NCBI GenBank assembly: GCA_039818285.1
Contig: JBCBUE010000088.1
Span: 1-12,292 of the forward strand
Source: JBCBUE01 sp039818285
Lineage (GTDB): Bacteria; Planctomycetota; Phycisphaerae; Phycisphaerales; Phycisphaeraceae
Reading direction: 5' to 3'
Length of the DNA: 12,292 bases
In this document: positions 5,047 to 12,292 of the stretch, in pieces
How the letters are laid out: every line of letters starts with the position of its first letter
Position numbering within the stretch: position 1 is the first letter of the stretch
Program-made: the position numbers and the translations under genes
The notes under the pieces: model-generated
Seen by the model: only the letters and a program-made list of their open reading frames with translations
Database searches by the model: none
What the model was told of the DNA's origin: nothing

Positions 5047-6552
5047 ATGAACTCCAGCGAGATGCTCCGCCTGATCGACTCGATCGCCCGGGATCGCAAC
5101 ATCGACAAGGAGCTGTTGCTCACCGACCTTGAGCAGGCCCTCGCGTCGGCCGCGCGCAAGCACTACAACGCCGACGAGGAGGCCGACATCGTCGCCGAGA
5201 TCGACCGGTTGAACGGCAAGATCTCGATGTGGCACGAGGGCGAGCCGATCGACCTCGAAGAGCTCGGCCGCATCCCGGCTCAGACGGCCAAGCAGGTCAT
5301 GATCCAGCGCTTCCGTGAGGACGAGCGCGACGCGATCTACCGCGAGTTCATCGACCGCGTCGGCGAGCTGATTACCGGCACGGCCCAGCGGTACGAGGGC
5401 GGGGCGCTGGTGGTCTCGCTGGGCTCGCGGGCCGAGGGGTTTATGCCGCGATCGGAGCAGATCCAGGGCGAGCAGCACCAGCCCGGGGAACGTGTGCGCT
5501 GCCTGATCCTGGACGTCCGCGAGGCGGGTAATCAAGTGAAGATCGTGCTCAGCCGAGCCTCGCCGGACCTGATCCGCCGGCTATTCGAGATCGAGGTGCC
5601 CGAGGTCGCTGAGCGGATCATCGAGATCAAGGCGATGGCGCGCGAGCCAGGCTATCGCACGAAGATCGCGGTCGCCAGCATCGACAGCAAGGTCGACGCG
5701 GTCGGCGCGTGCGTCGGCGTGCGGGGCAGCCGTATCCGCAACATCGTCGACGAGCTGGGCGGCGAGAAGATCGACATCGTGCGTTGGAACGAGTCGTCGC
5801 AGATCCTGATCCAGAACGCGCTCAAGCCGGCGGAGATCGTTGAGATTTCGCTGTGCTTCGAGCTGGGGCGGGCGACGGTGGTGGTCAACGAAGACCAGCT
5901 GTCGCTGGCGATCGGCAAGCGCGGGCAGAACGTGCGGCTGGCGGCCCGGCTGAGCAACTGGGACATCGACATTCTCACCCCGGCCGAGTTCACCAAGGGC
6001 CTGGACACGCTGGACGCTTGCCTGAAGAGCGTCGAGGGCGTGGAGGAAGAGATGGTCGACCGGCTGGCGGCGCTGGGCGTCATCAGCGTGTTCGACGTCG
6101 AGGAGGTCGGCATCCCTTACCTGACCGAGACGCTGCTGATCGACCAGGACACGGCCGAGCGGATGACCGCGGCGGCGTCGGAGCGGTCGAAGGTGGTGGC
6201 CGAGGAGCAGGCCAAGGAGAAGGAAGAGAAGGAGCGGATTAAGCGCGAGGAGGCGGCGGGGATTGTGTCGATGCCGGGCGCGGCCCAGGCGGCGGCGATC
6301 CTCGGCGATATCGCGCCGCCGGCGCCGAGCGAACCGGCGACGGAGGCGTCCGCCGAATCCGGCGAGGCCTCGAGCGATGAGCCGACGGCAGAGCTCGCGG
6401 AGCCCGAGTCGGTGGAAGCAGAAGCGCCGGTGGCCGAGGAGCCCGTGACCGAAGCGCCTGCGGACGACGCGTCGTCGGCTGAAGAGCCGGGCGCCGAGGC
6501 GGAAGCATCGACTGAGACGGAGGAAGAGGTCGAGGAACCGCGTCCGGCGTGA
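5047..6552 (+). CDS. nusA: Transcription termination/antitermination factor NusA
   Basis: A 501-residue RNA polymerase-binding factor that modulates pausing, intrinsic termination and rRNA antitermination. Domains in order: NusA N-terminal domain (1-105, MNSSEMLRLIDSIARDRNID), S1 (about 107-172, with ELITGTAQRYEGGALVVSLG), KH1 (about 200-265, GVRGSRIRNIVDELGG), KH2 (about 270-315, LAIGKRGQNVRLAARL), and a helix-hairpin-helix-like segment around 320-380. A Lys/Glu-rich stretch (about 381-402) leads to a roughly 75-residue tail dominated by Ala, Glu and Pro that is not part of the standard core. ATG 5047 is preferred over the upstream open frame because it starts the canonical N-terminus, has AGGAA 7 nt before it, and everything upstream is leader with a terminator. 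It heads an operon with infB. Autoregulation through the attenuated leader is plausible but unproven. Confidence 0.97.
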   Translation: MNSSEMLRLIDSIARDRNIDKELLLTDLEQALASAARKHYNADEEADIVAEIDRLNGKISMWHEGEPIDLEELGRIPAQTAKQVMIQRFREDERDAIYREFIDRVGELITGTAQRYEGGALVVSLGSRAEGFMPRSEQIQGEQHQPGERVRCLILDVREAGNQVKIVLSRASPDLIRRLFEIEVPEVAERIIEIKAMAREPGYRTKIAVASIDSKVDAVGACVGVRGSRIRNIVDELGGEKIDIVRWNESSQILIQNALKPAEIVEISLCFELGRATVVVNEDQLSLAIGKRGQNVRLAARLSNWDIDILTPAEFTKGLDTLDACLKSVEGVEEEMVDRLAALGVISVFDVEEVGIPYLTETLLIDQDTAERMTAAASERSKVVAEEQAKEKEEKERIKREEAAGIVSMPGAAQAAAILGDIAPPAPSEPATEASAESGEASSDEPTAELAEPESVEAEAPVAEEPVTEAPADDASSAEEPGAEAEASTETEEEVEEPRPA

Positions 6553-6572
6553 TGCGGGACGGGTGAGGATGG

Positions 6573-6599
6573 GGCCCTTAGCGTCGGACGCTCGGGGCC
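6573..6599 (+). other. Hairpin between nusA and infB
   Basis: A 5-bp outer stem (GGCCC/GGGCC), 2x2 internal loop and 5-bp inner stem (AGCGT/ACGCT) in the 113-bp gap. No T-tract follows, so it is not a terminator; it may be an RNA processing or stability element. Confidence 0.5.
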
Positions 6600-6665
6600 A
6601 CCGCAGCGTGGGATGGTGCCCGCGGCGGCAGAGACCCGGATGGCCGGGACAGGAACGGATCGAGC

Positions 6666-9479
6666 ATGGCCAAAGCGTTTCGAGTTCACCAGCTGGCCAA
6701 AGAGCTGGGCGTCAAGAGCAAGGTGATCGTGGAGAAGTGTGAGGCCGAGGGCGTGCCTGACATCACGAACCACATGTCCACCGTGAAGCTCGGCCTGGCG
6801 GAGACGATCCGCCAGTGGTTTGGCGAGACCGACGCCGATCACTCGACCGCGATCGAAGAGGCCGAGAAGGTGGACCTGACGAAGGTCCGCAAGAAGGCGG
6901 CGCGTAAGAAGGCCAAGGCGAGCAAGAAGCCGGACGACGAAGCCCCGCCGGCCGAGAGCGAGACGGCGACGGCGGTGATGGACCCGCCGACCGAGACGGC
7001 GGCCGAGCCCGCGGCCGCGGCGCCGGGCGACGAGGAGCCCGCCGACGACAGGGCGGCGGCGGTCGAGGCGCCGGTCGCGGAGGCGATGAGCGTGGAGGAA
7101 GCGGCGGCGGCGTCCAAGGCGACGGCGCGGAAGCGCGAGGCGCCGGTCGAGGAAGCCAAGCCGGCGCCGGTCACGCCCGTCGGGCAACAGAACGTGCCGA
7201 CGCGGCCGGACGTGGTGAAGCCGGCGGGCGAGCAGGTCAAGCCGCAGGAGGCCAAGCTCAGCGGGCCCAAGGTGGTGCGGGTGGAGAAGCCTGAGCCGGC
7301 CCCGACGCCTCGTCCACGCGGCCCGCGTCCGAGCCCCGGTGGCGGCGGGGGTCAGGGCGGCCCGGCCCCCGGCGAGGTCGAGGGCATCACCCGCTCGCGC
7401 GGCCCGTCGCGCGGCGGCGGCGTCCGCGGCATCGGCGGCGACGCGGCCCCGGCGCCCGGCGGCCCGGCCGGCCCCGGCGGTCGTCGGCGTGGCGGCGGCG
7501 GTCGATCGATGAACACCCGGCGCGGCCGAAGCTCCGACGCGCTGCCCTCGGGTCCCAGCCAGTTCAGCAAGGCCGACCTCGAGGAACTCGACGCCCGGCT
7601 CAAGGGTGCCTCCGGCTTCCTCAAGCAGCGCCGGCGCGACATGACCCGCCGCGGCGGCGGCCAGCAGGCCCAGTCGGCCGCGGAGACCGGCGGCAAGGTC
7701 GAGGTCGCCGAGCCCATCACGATCAAGGGCTTGTCGGCGGCGACGGGCATCAAGACCGGCGACATCATCAAGTACCTGTTCACGCAGAAGAAGGTGATGG
7801 CCACCGTGAACTCGGCGATCGACACCGAGGCCGCGATGGAGATCGCGCTCGAGTACGACATCGAGCTGGTTGTCAAGGAGCAGGAGACGGCCGAGGCGAA
7901 GGTGCAGAAGCAGTTCGCCGACCGCAAGGCCGTCGACGTCCGACCCCGCCCGGCGGTGGTGACGATCCTCGGTCACGTTGACCACGGCAAGACCTCGCTG
8001 CTGGATCGCATCCGCAAGGCCGACGTCGCGGCCCACGAGGACGGCGGCATCACGCAACACATCGGTGCGTACCGCGTGACCGTGGCCGGCTCGGACGGCG
8101 AGGAGAAGTCGGTCGTGTTCCTGGACACGCCCGGTCACGAGGCGTTCACGACGATGCGCGCCCGCGGGGCGAAGATGACCGACATCGCGGTCATCGTCTG
8201 CGCGGCGGACGACGGCGTGATGCCTCAGACGATCGAGTCGATCAACCACGCCAAGGCCGCGGGCGTGCCGGTCATCGTCGCGCTCAACAAGACCGACCTG
8301 CCGCAGGCGACCGAGGAGAACATCCAGAAGATCTACGGCCAGCTGGCCGAGCACGGGCTCAACCCGGTGCCCTGGGGCGGTGAGACCGAGGTCGTGAAGA
8401 CCTCGGCCGAGACGGGCGACGGCATCACCGAGCTGATCGAGCTGATCGACCTGCAGGCCGAGGTGATGGAGTTGACGGCCGACTACGGCGGGCCCGCGCG
8501 CGGCACGGTGATCGAGGCCGAGATGCAGGCCGGGCGCGGCTCGGTGGCGCGGGTGCTGATCCAGGACGGCCAGATCAAGGTCGGCGGGTTCATCTCAATC
8601 GGTCGGGCGTTCGGGCGTGTCCGCGACATGACCGACGACCGCAACCGCCGGATCAAGGAAGCCGGCCCGGCGACGCCGCTGGAGCTGTCGGGCATCGACG
8701 AGATCCCCGACGCCGGCGATCGCCTGTACGTGACCGACTCGCTCAAGGAAGCCGAGGGCATCGCGCTTCAGATCCGCGAGGACGAGCGGAACCGCGAGCT
8801 GGCGAGCCAGACGAAGGTGACGCTGGACAACTTCGCGGCGACGGTCGCGGCCGGCGGGGTGAAGGAGCTTCGTGTCGTGCTCAAGTGCGACGTGCAGGGC
8901 TCGGTGGAGACGCTGAACAAGTCGCTGTCCGAGCTGGGCAACGACGAGGTGGCCGTGCGGGTGATCCACTCGCAGGTGGGCGGGATCACCGAGTCGGACG
9001 TGCTGCTGGCCGACGCGTCGGACGCGATCGTGGTGGGCTTCCACGTGGTGGCGACGCCCGCGGTGCGGGAGATCGCCGAGTCGCGGTCGGTGGATATCCG
9101 GCTGTACCGGGTGATCTACGAGGCGATCGACGAGGTGAAGCTCGCGCTCGAAGGCATGCTGACGCCGGAGAAGAGCGAGATCGACTCGGGCACGGCCGAG
9201 GTCAAGCAGACTTTCAAGATCGGCGGCGTGGGCAACATCGCCGGCTGCCTGGTGACCGACGGCGCGATGCGTCGCGACGAGCTGTGCAAGGTGATCCGCG
9301 ACGGCGTGATCGTGACGGCGGACCGCAAGCTGTCGAGCCTGCGTCGCGTGAAGGACGAGGCCAAGGAGGTGCAGGTCGGCACCGAGTGCGGCATCCGCAT
9401 TGAGGGCTTCGAGGACGTCAAGCCGGGCGACCAGATCGTGTGCTACCGCGTCGAGGAGGTGAAGCGCAAGCTCGACTGA
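6666..9479 (+). CDS. infB: Translation initiation factor IF-2
   Basis: A 937-residue GTPase that places initiator tRNA on the 30S subunit and promotes subunit joining. The N-terminal IF2_N domain (about 7-52, VHQLAKELGVKSKVIVEKCE) is followed by a long low-complexity linker: an Ala/Glu-rich part (about 95-160) and a Gly/Pro/Arg-rich part (about 215-275). A second IF2_N-like segment (about 350-410, ITIKGLSAATGIKTGDIIKYL) precedes the G domain. G1 is GHVDHGKT (436-443), G2 region GGITQHIG (460-467), G3 DTPGH (from 487), G4 NKTD (541-544) and G5 in TSAETGDG. Domains II, III and IV follow. ATG 6666 gives the standard MAKAFRVHQLAKEL start, with AGGA 11 nt upstream. It follows nusA in the conserved order, but no ylxR or ylxQ lies between them. 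Confidence 0.98.
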   Translation: MAKAFRVHQLAKELGVKSKVIVEKCEAEGVPDITNHMSTVKLGLAETIRQWFGETDADHSTAIEEAEKVDLTKVRKKAARKKAKASKKPDDEAPPAESETATAVMDPPTETAAEPAAAAPGDEEPADDRAAAVEAPVAEAMSVEEAAAASKATARKREAPVEEAKPAPVTPVGQQNVPTRPDVVKPAGEQVKPQEAKLSGPKVVRVEKPEPAPTPRPRGPRPSPGGGGGQGGPAPGEVEGITRSRGPSRGGGVRGIGGDAAPAPGGPAGPGGRRRGGGGRSMNTRRGRSSDALPSGPSQFSKADLEELDARLKGASGFLKQRRRDMTRRGGGQQAQSAAETGGKVEVAEPITIKGLSAATGIKTGDIIKYLFTQKKVMATVNSAIDTEAAMEIALEYDIELVVKEQETAEAKVQKQFADRKAVDVRPRPAVVTILGHVDHGKTSLLDRIRKADVAAHEDGGITQHIGAYRVTVAGSDGEEKSVVFLDTPGHEAFTTMRARGAKMTDIAVIVCAADDGVMPQTIESINHAKAAGVPVIVALNKTDLPQATEENIQKIYGQLAEHGLNPVPWGGETEVVKTSAETGDGITELIELIDLQAEVMELTADYGGPARGTVIEAEMQAGRGSVARVLIQDGQIKVGGFISIGRAFGRVRDMTDDRNRRIKEAGPATPLELSGIDEIPDAGDRLYVTDSLKEAEGIALQIREDERNRELASQTKVTLDNFAATVAAGGVKELRVVLKCDVQGSVETLNKSLSELGNDEVAVRVIHSQVGGITESDVLLADASDAIVVGFHVVATPAVREIAESRSVDIRLYRVIYEAIDEVKLALEGMLTPEKSEIDSGTAEVKQTFKIGGVGNIAGCLVTDGAMRRDELCKVIRDGVIVTADRKLSSLRRVKDEAKEVQVGTECGIRIEGFEDVKPGDQIVCYRVEEVKRKLD

Positions 9480-9483
9480 CGCG

Positions 9484-9774
9484 ATGATCGTGGGCGTCCT
9501 TCAAGCCGAGATCCGCGTGGACCACGCCGAGTGCCTCAAGGACAAGCGGCGGGTGGTGCGGAGTCTCAAGGATCGGCTGCACCGCGAGCATCAGGTGTCG
9601 GTCGCGGAGGTTGGCGCGGAGGAGACGATCAACCTCGCGGTGCTGGGCGTAACGATGGCGGGCAAGGACGGGCAGCGCGTGCGGAGCGTGATGGACCGGA
9701 TCGTCGACAAGCTCCGCCACGGCCGGGACTACTACCTCGACGCGTACGACGTGCAGATGATCGAAGGACGATGA
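9484..9774 (+). CDS. ylxP: DUF503 family protein, YlxP-like
   Basis: A 96-residue small protein matching the DUF503/YlxP pattern: MIVGVLQAEIRV at the N-terminus, then SLKDKRRVVRSLKDRL-like HAECLKDKRRVVRSLKDRLH, VSVAEVGAEETINLAVLGV in the core, and a closing DYYLDAYDVQMI strand. Its biochemical role is not firmly known; its constant position between infB and rbfA suggests a link to translation or 30S maturation. It starts 4 nt after the infB stop, without a strong Shine-Dalgarno, and its TGA overlaps the rbfA ATG. Confidence 0.9.
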   Translation: MIVGVLQAEIRVDHAECLKDKRRVVRSLKDRLHREHQVSVAEVGAEETINLAVLGVTMAGKDGQRVRSVMDRIVDKLRHGRDYYLDAYDVQMIEGR

Positions 9775-10223
9775 ATCACCGGATCGAACAGGTCGAGTCG
9801 ACGCTCAAGCGTGTCGTGTCGGAGGTGCTCCAGCGGAGCGTCTCGGACCCGCGCATCGAGGGGATGGTGAGCATCACGAAGATCAACTTGAGCGACGACA
9901 TGGCGGCGGCGACGATCTATGTGTCGGTGCTGCCGGCCGAGAAGCAGCGGACGACTGTCAAGGGCTTGGAGCACGCGGCGGTGCACATCCACGGGCTGGC
10001 GAAGAAGAAGCTGGCGCTGCGTCGGGTGCCGCGGTTCACGTTCCGCGGGGACGACGAGCTGAAGAAGCAGGACCGGACGCTGCGGGCGATCCGCGAGGCG
10101 ATGGACCGCAGCGGGCCCGAGGACGAGGGCGGCGACGCGCCGCCGCAAGAGACGATGACGACGGACGACCCGTCGGTGGCGCCCGGTGTCGGGCGTGCCG
10201 ATGGCGCGGAGGACCACGCGTGA
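9771..10223 (+). CDS. rbfA: 30S ribosome-binding factor A
   Basis: A 150-residue protein that acts late in 16S rRNA processing and 30S maturation. The KH-like core covers residues 1 to about 115: RIEQVESTLKRVVSEVLQ, DPRIEGMVSITKINLSDDM, AAATIYVSVL, and LRRVPRFTFRGDDELKK, which corresponds to the conserved LR..P.L.F..D end of RbfA. The last 35 residues are acidic, Pro/Gly-rich and probably disordered. ATG 9771 overlaps the ylxP stop by 4 nt (ATGA), and its own TGA overlaps the next start by 4 nt (GTGA), arguing for coupled translation. truB, which often follows, is missing here. Confidence 0.93.
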   Translation: MNHRIEQVESTLKRVVSEVLQRSVSDPRIEGMVSITKINLSDDMAAATIYVSVLPAEKQRTTVKGLEHAAVHIHGLAKKKLALRRVPRFTFRGDDELKKQDRTLRAIREAMDRSGPEDEGGDAPPQETMTTDDPSVAPGVGRADGAEDHA

Positions 10224-11062
10224 GCAAGGCAACGGATGTTGGCAAGGCCCTGGGTGCGCTGCTGAAGAGCGCGCGGCAGAAGCGCAAGAATCTCGAGGAG
10301 CCGCCGCCGCGGGACGCGACGACGCAGCTGGCGGTGTCGTTCTTCCAGTGGCAGGCGACGCGCGACCAGGCCGAGCAGGCGCTGGGGCGCGTGCTGGCGG
10401 TGATGGTGGACATCAACGAGCTTCGGGTGAGCCACCCCGAGGAGATCATCGAGGTGGTCGGCGAGGACTACCCGCTGATCCACGAGCGGGTGCCGCGGAT
10501 GCGCGACGCATTGAACGAGGTGTTCCGGCGTGAGCACGGGATCGAGATGGCGTCGCTGGAGGGCAAGAGCAAGAAGGACCAGCGGGCGTACCTGGAGACG
10601 CTGCCGGGGGCGCCGGCGTACGTCGTGAGCCAGACGATGCTGCTGGCGTTCGGCGGGCACGCGGTGCCGGTGGACGAGAAGCTGCTGGCGTTGCTGGCGC
10701 GGGAGGGGCTGCTGGAGGGCGAGCTGTCGTGCGCCGAGGCCGAGGCGTTGCTGATGAAGCACGTCAAGGCGGCGGACGCGTTGGACACGCACGTGGTATT
10801 GCAGGCGTGGGCGGACGGGCTGAAGATGCCCGAGCCGGCGATGGCGGCGGCCGAGGCGGTGACGGTCGTGACGCTGACCGAGCCGAGCGGCGCGGCGTCG
10901 GACGGGGAGGACGACGGCGGCGGGACCGCAACGGCGGTCAAGGCGTCCAAGACGACCAAGACCACCAAGAAGAAGTCGGTCGCCAAGAAGCCGACGCCCA
11001 AGAAGGCCACGAAGAAGAAGGCGGCCAAGACCACCAAGAAGAAAACGACGAAGAAGAAATGA
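10220..11062 (+). CDS. HhH-GPD (endonuclease III-like) protein with lysine-rich H1-like tail
   Basis: A 280-residue protein. Residues about 35-200 read as an endonuclease III-type all-helical fold: VSFFQWQATRDQAEQAL, then an LxxxHPEEI segment, YLETLPGAPAYVVSQTMLLAF (helix-hairpin-helix), and HAVPVDEKLLALLAREGL. Asp152 in PVDEK sits 18 residues after Tyr134, exactly the spacing between Lys120 and Asp138 in E. coli endonuclease III. So the catalytic Asp is kept and the lyase Lys is replaced by Tyr. Only one Cys (171) is seen, so no iron-sulfur cluster. Residues about 240-280 are almost only Lys, Thr, Ala and Pro in KKxxKK repeats like histone H1 or AlgP tails, probably for non-specific nucleic acid binding. 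GTG 10220 overlaps the rbfA stop. Function could be a monofunctional glycosylase or a DNA/RNA-binding protein that lost catalysis. Confidence 0.75.
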   Translation: MSKATDVGKALGALLKSARQKRKNLEEPPPRDATTQLAVSFFQWQATRDQAEQALGRVLAVMVDINELRVSHPEEIIEVVGEDYPLIHERVPRMRDALNEVFRREHGIEMASLEGKSKKDQRAYLETLPGAPAYVVSQTMLLAFGGHAVPVDEKLLALLAREGLLEGELSCAEAEALLMKHVKAADALDTHVVLQAWADGLKMPEPAMAAAEAVTVVTLTEPSGAASDGEDDGGGTATAVKASKTTKTTKKKSVAKKPTPKKATKKKAAKTTKKKTTKKK

Positions 11063-11982
11063 GCACCACCACGACCAACGATCCGGGCGCGGTCGATCCC
11101 GCGGCGGCCGAGACGCGCGAGCTCAAGCTCGGGTTGCCCAAGGGCAGCCTCGAGCAGGCGACCGCGGAGCTGTTCCGCAAGGCCGGTTACGACCTGACGA
11201 TCTCCAGCCGAAGCTACGTGCCGCAGATCGACGACGAGTCGATGTCGGCCTTGATGTTCCGGTCGCAGGAGATGAGCCGGTACGTCGAGGATGGCGTGGT
11301 GGACGTGGGGATCTGCGGGCACGACTGGGTGGTGGAGAACGGTTCGGACGTGGTGGAGGTGTGCGAGCTGCGTTACAGCCGGGCGACGAGCAAGCCGGCG
11401 CGTTGGGTGCTGGCGGTGCCGGAGGAGTCGCCGGTGCGGTCGGTCGAGGACCTGGCGGGGGGGATCGTGGCGACCGAGCTGATGGGCACGGTGCAGCGTT
11501 ACTTCGCCGACCGGGGCGTGGACGCGAAGGTGGAGTTCTCGTGGGGCGCGACGGAGGTGAAGGCCCGGCTGATCGACGCGATCGTGGACATCACCGAGAC
11601 GGGCTCGAGCCTGAAGGCCAACAAGCTGCGGGTGATCGACACGATCCTGACGAGCACGACGCGGATGGTGGCGAACAAGGCGGCGTGGGCGGATGGCTGG
11701 AAGCGACGGAAGATCGAGGACCTGGCGGTGCTGCTGCAGGGAGCGATCGAGGCGCGGGCGATGGTGGGGCTGAAGGCGAACGTGCCCAAGGCGCGGCTGG
11801 ACGAGGTGTTGGCGTTGCTGCCGGCGAGCCAGAGCCCGACGGTGAACGAGCTGGCGGACGCGACGTGGGTGGCCTTCGAGGTCGTGGTGGATCGCCGGGT
11901 GGAGCGTGAGCTGGTGCCGCCGCTGAAAAGAGCGGGTGCGACAGGGATCTTCAGCTACGCGTTGAATAAAGTGATCCCATGA
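11059..11982 (+). CDS. hisG: ATP phosphoribosyltransferase, long form
   Basis: A 307-residue enzyme that joins ATP and PRPP in the first step of histidine synthesis. After about 20 non-conserved residues (MSTTTTNDPG...) the fold begins with ELKLGLPKGSLEQAT (21-35). Further landmarks are DVGICGHDWV (82-91), ATELMGTVQRYF, the PRPP-binding signature AIVDITETGSSLKANKL (174-190), and a C-terminal ACT-like regulatory domain (about 235-307, VGLKANVPKARLDEVLALLP to GIFSYALNKVI). The C-terminal domain marks the long form, a hexamer feedback-inhibited by histidine and independent of HisZ. The N-terminal extension is longer than usual, so a later start is possible, but ATG 11059 overlaps the preceding stop exactly as the other genes in this operon do. 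No other his gene is nearby. Confidence 0.95.
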   Translation: MSTTTTNDPGAVDPAAAETRELKLGLPKGSLEQATAELFRKAGYDLTISSRSYVPQIDDESMSALMFRSQEMSRYVEDGVVDVGICGHDWVVENGSDVVEVCELRYSRATSKPARWVLAVPEESPVRSVEDLAGGIVATELMGTVQRYFADRGVDAKVEFSWGATEVKARLIDAIVDITETGSSLKANKLRVIDTILTSTTRMVANKAAWADGWKRRKIEDLAVLLQGAIEARAMVGLKANVPKARLDEVLALLPASQSPTVNELADATWVAFEVVVDRRVERELVPPLKRAGATGIFSYALNKVIP

Positions 11983-12292
11983 GGCAGACGTCGCGGCGGC
12001 CGGGCGGGTGGAAACGACGGTGGGCGTGGGCGGTCGGCGCGGTGACGGGCGTGGTGGTGCTGACGGCCTGCGCGACGGGGGGCGGGCCGAAGGCGGCGTC
12101 GACGGACGGGGGGCGATCGGGGCCTGAGGCGGGCGCCGCGGCGGCGTTTTCGGCCGAGGGGCTGATGCCGCCGCCCGGGGTGGAGCCGGCGCGGGTGGAG
12201 GCGATGTCGGAAGCGGATCGGGGGGCGTTGGCGGGTTCGTTGGACGAGGTGGTGGCGGGGTTGGATGAGCCGCGGTTCCTGAGCCGGGTGAC
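11979..12292 (+). CDS. Predicted lipoprotein, N-terminal part (runs off the right edge)
   Basis: ATG 11979 overlaps the hisG stop by 4 nt, and the frame stays open through 104 codons to the window edge. The start has a typical type II signal peptide: a basic n-region with several Arg/Lys and RRWAW, a hydrophobic stretch AVGAVTGVVV, and the lipobox LTAC with Cys31 as the lipidation site. After it comes a Gly/Ala/Ser-rich linker, then EGLMPPPGVEPARVEAMSEADRGAL and LDEVVAGLDEPRFLSRV. The mature domain is not recognised and its end is missing. The pair RR early in the peptide could suggest Tat export, but the motif is not the full SRRxFLK. Position implies cotranscription with hisG, though a functional link is not obvious. 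Confidence 0.8.
   Translation, partial: MRQTSRRPGGWKRRWAWAVGAVTGVVVLTACATGGGPKAASTDGGRSGPEAGAAAAFSAEGLMPPPGVEPARVEAMSEADRGALAGSLDEVVAGLDEPRFLSRV

Noticed and set aside
4165..5535. Upstream extension of the methyltransferase frame to give 713 residues
   Set aside because: The extension runs through an intrinsic terminator, rpsT and the nusA 5' end, and its translation has no recognisable domain.
6117..8354. 745-codon minus-strand frame opposite nusA and infB
   Set aside because: Arg/Leu/His-rich low-complexity product with no motif, opposite two certain genes; an artefact of high GC.
1..12292. CRISPR array
   Set aside because: No regularly spaced repeats; the only tandem repeat is the CTT run.

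Overview
The window looks like chromosomal DNA from a high-GC bacterium, most probably a planctomycete and perhaps of the class Phycisphaerae. This placement is inferred from three things: the very GC-rich core genes with few strong Shine-Dalgarno sequences, a lectin-like secreted repeat protein next to an arylsulfatase remnant, and an HhH-GPD-like protein with a histone-H1-like lysine tail inside a nusA-infB-rbfA operon. No rRNA is present to confirm it.

Left part (1-2857) is accessory DNA. It starts with a minus-strand fragment of a secreted repeat protein that contains a (GAA)n run of 15 glutamates. About 20 bp later lies the C-terminal part of a sulfatase on the plus strand, with no catalytic half and a visibly lower GC content. 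Then comes an integration module: a small HTH regulator (minus strand), a perfect 44-bp palindrome carrying two superimposed, mirror-image sigma70-type promoters, a small excisionase-like HTH protein, and a tyrosine recombinase. The recombinase ends 42 bp from the 3' end of a tRNA-Val(CAC) gene, the usual arrangement for an island integrated at a tRNA.

Middle part (2858-4520), all on the minus strand, is ordinary chromosome: tRNA-Val with its own terminator, a TatA/TatE-type translocase subunit, a class I SAM-dependent methyltransferase, and ribosomal protein S20 (rpsT) with an intrinsic terminator. A 526-bp divergent intergenic region (4521-5046) separates rpsT from nusA. It holds a plausible promoter for each direction, a series of hairpins, an intrinsic terminator pointing toward nusA, and a 15-bp direct repeat. 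It is either a long attenuated nusA leader or a separate small RNA.

Right part (5047-12292), plus strand, is one long operon: nusA, infB, a DUF503/YlxP gene, rbfA, an HhH-GPD-like gene, hisG and the start of a lipoprotein gene. From ylxP onward every junction is a 4-nt stop/start overlap, so translation is probably coupled. The first four genes belong to the conserved transcription-termination, translation-initiation and 30S-maturation cluster. The usual neighbours rimP, ylxR and truB are absent from their expected places, and a possible DNA-repair or DNA-binding protein plus the first enzyme of histidine synthesis take the downstream positions.
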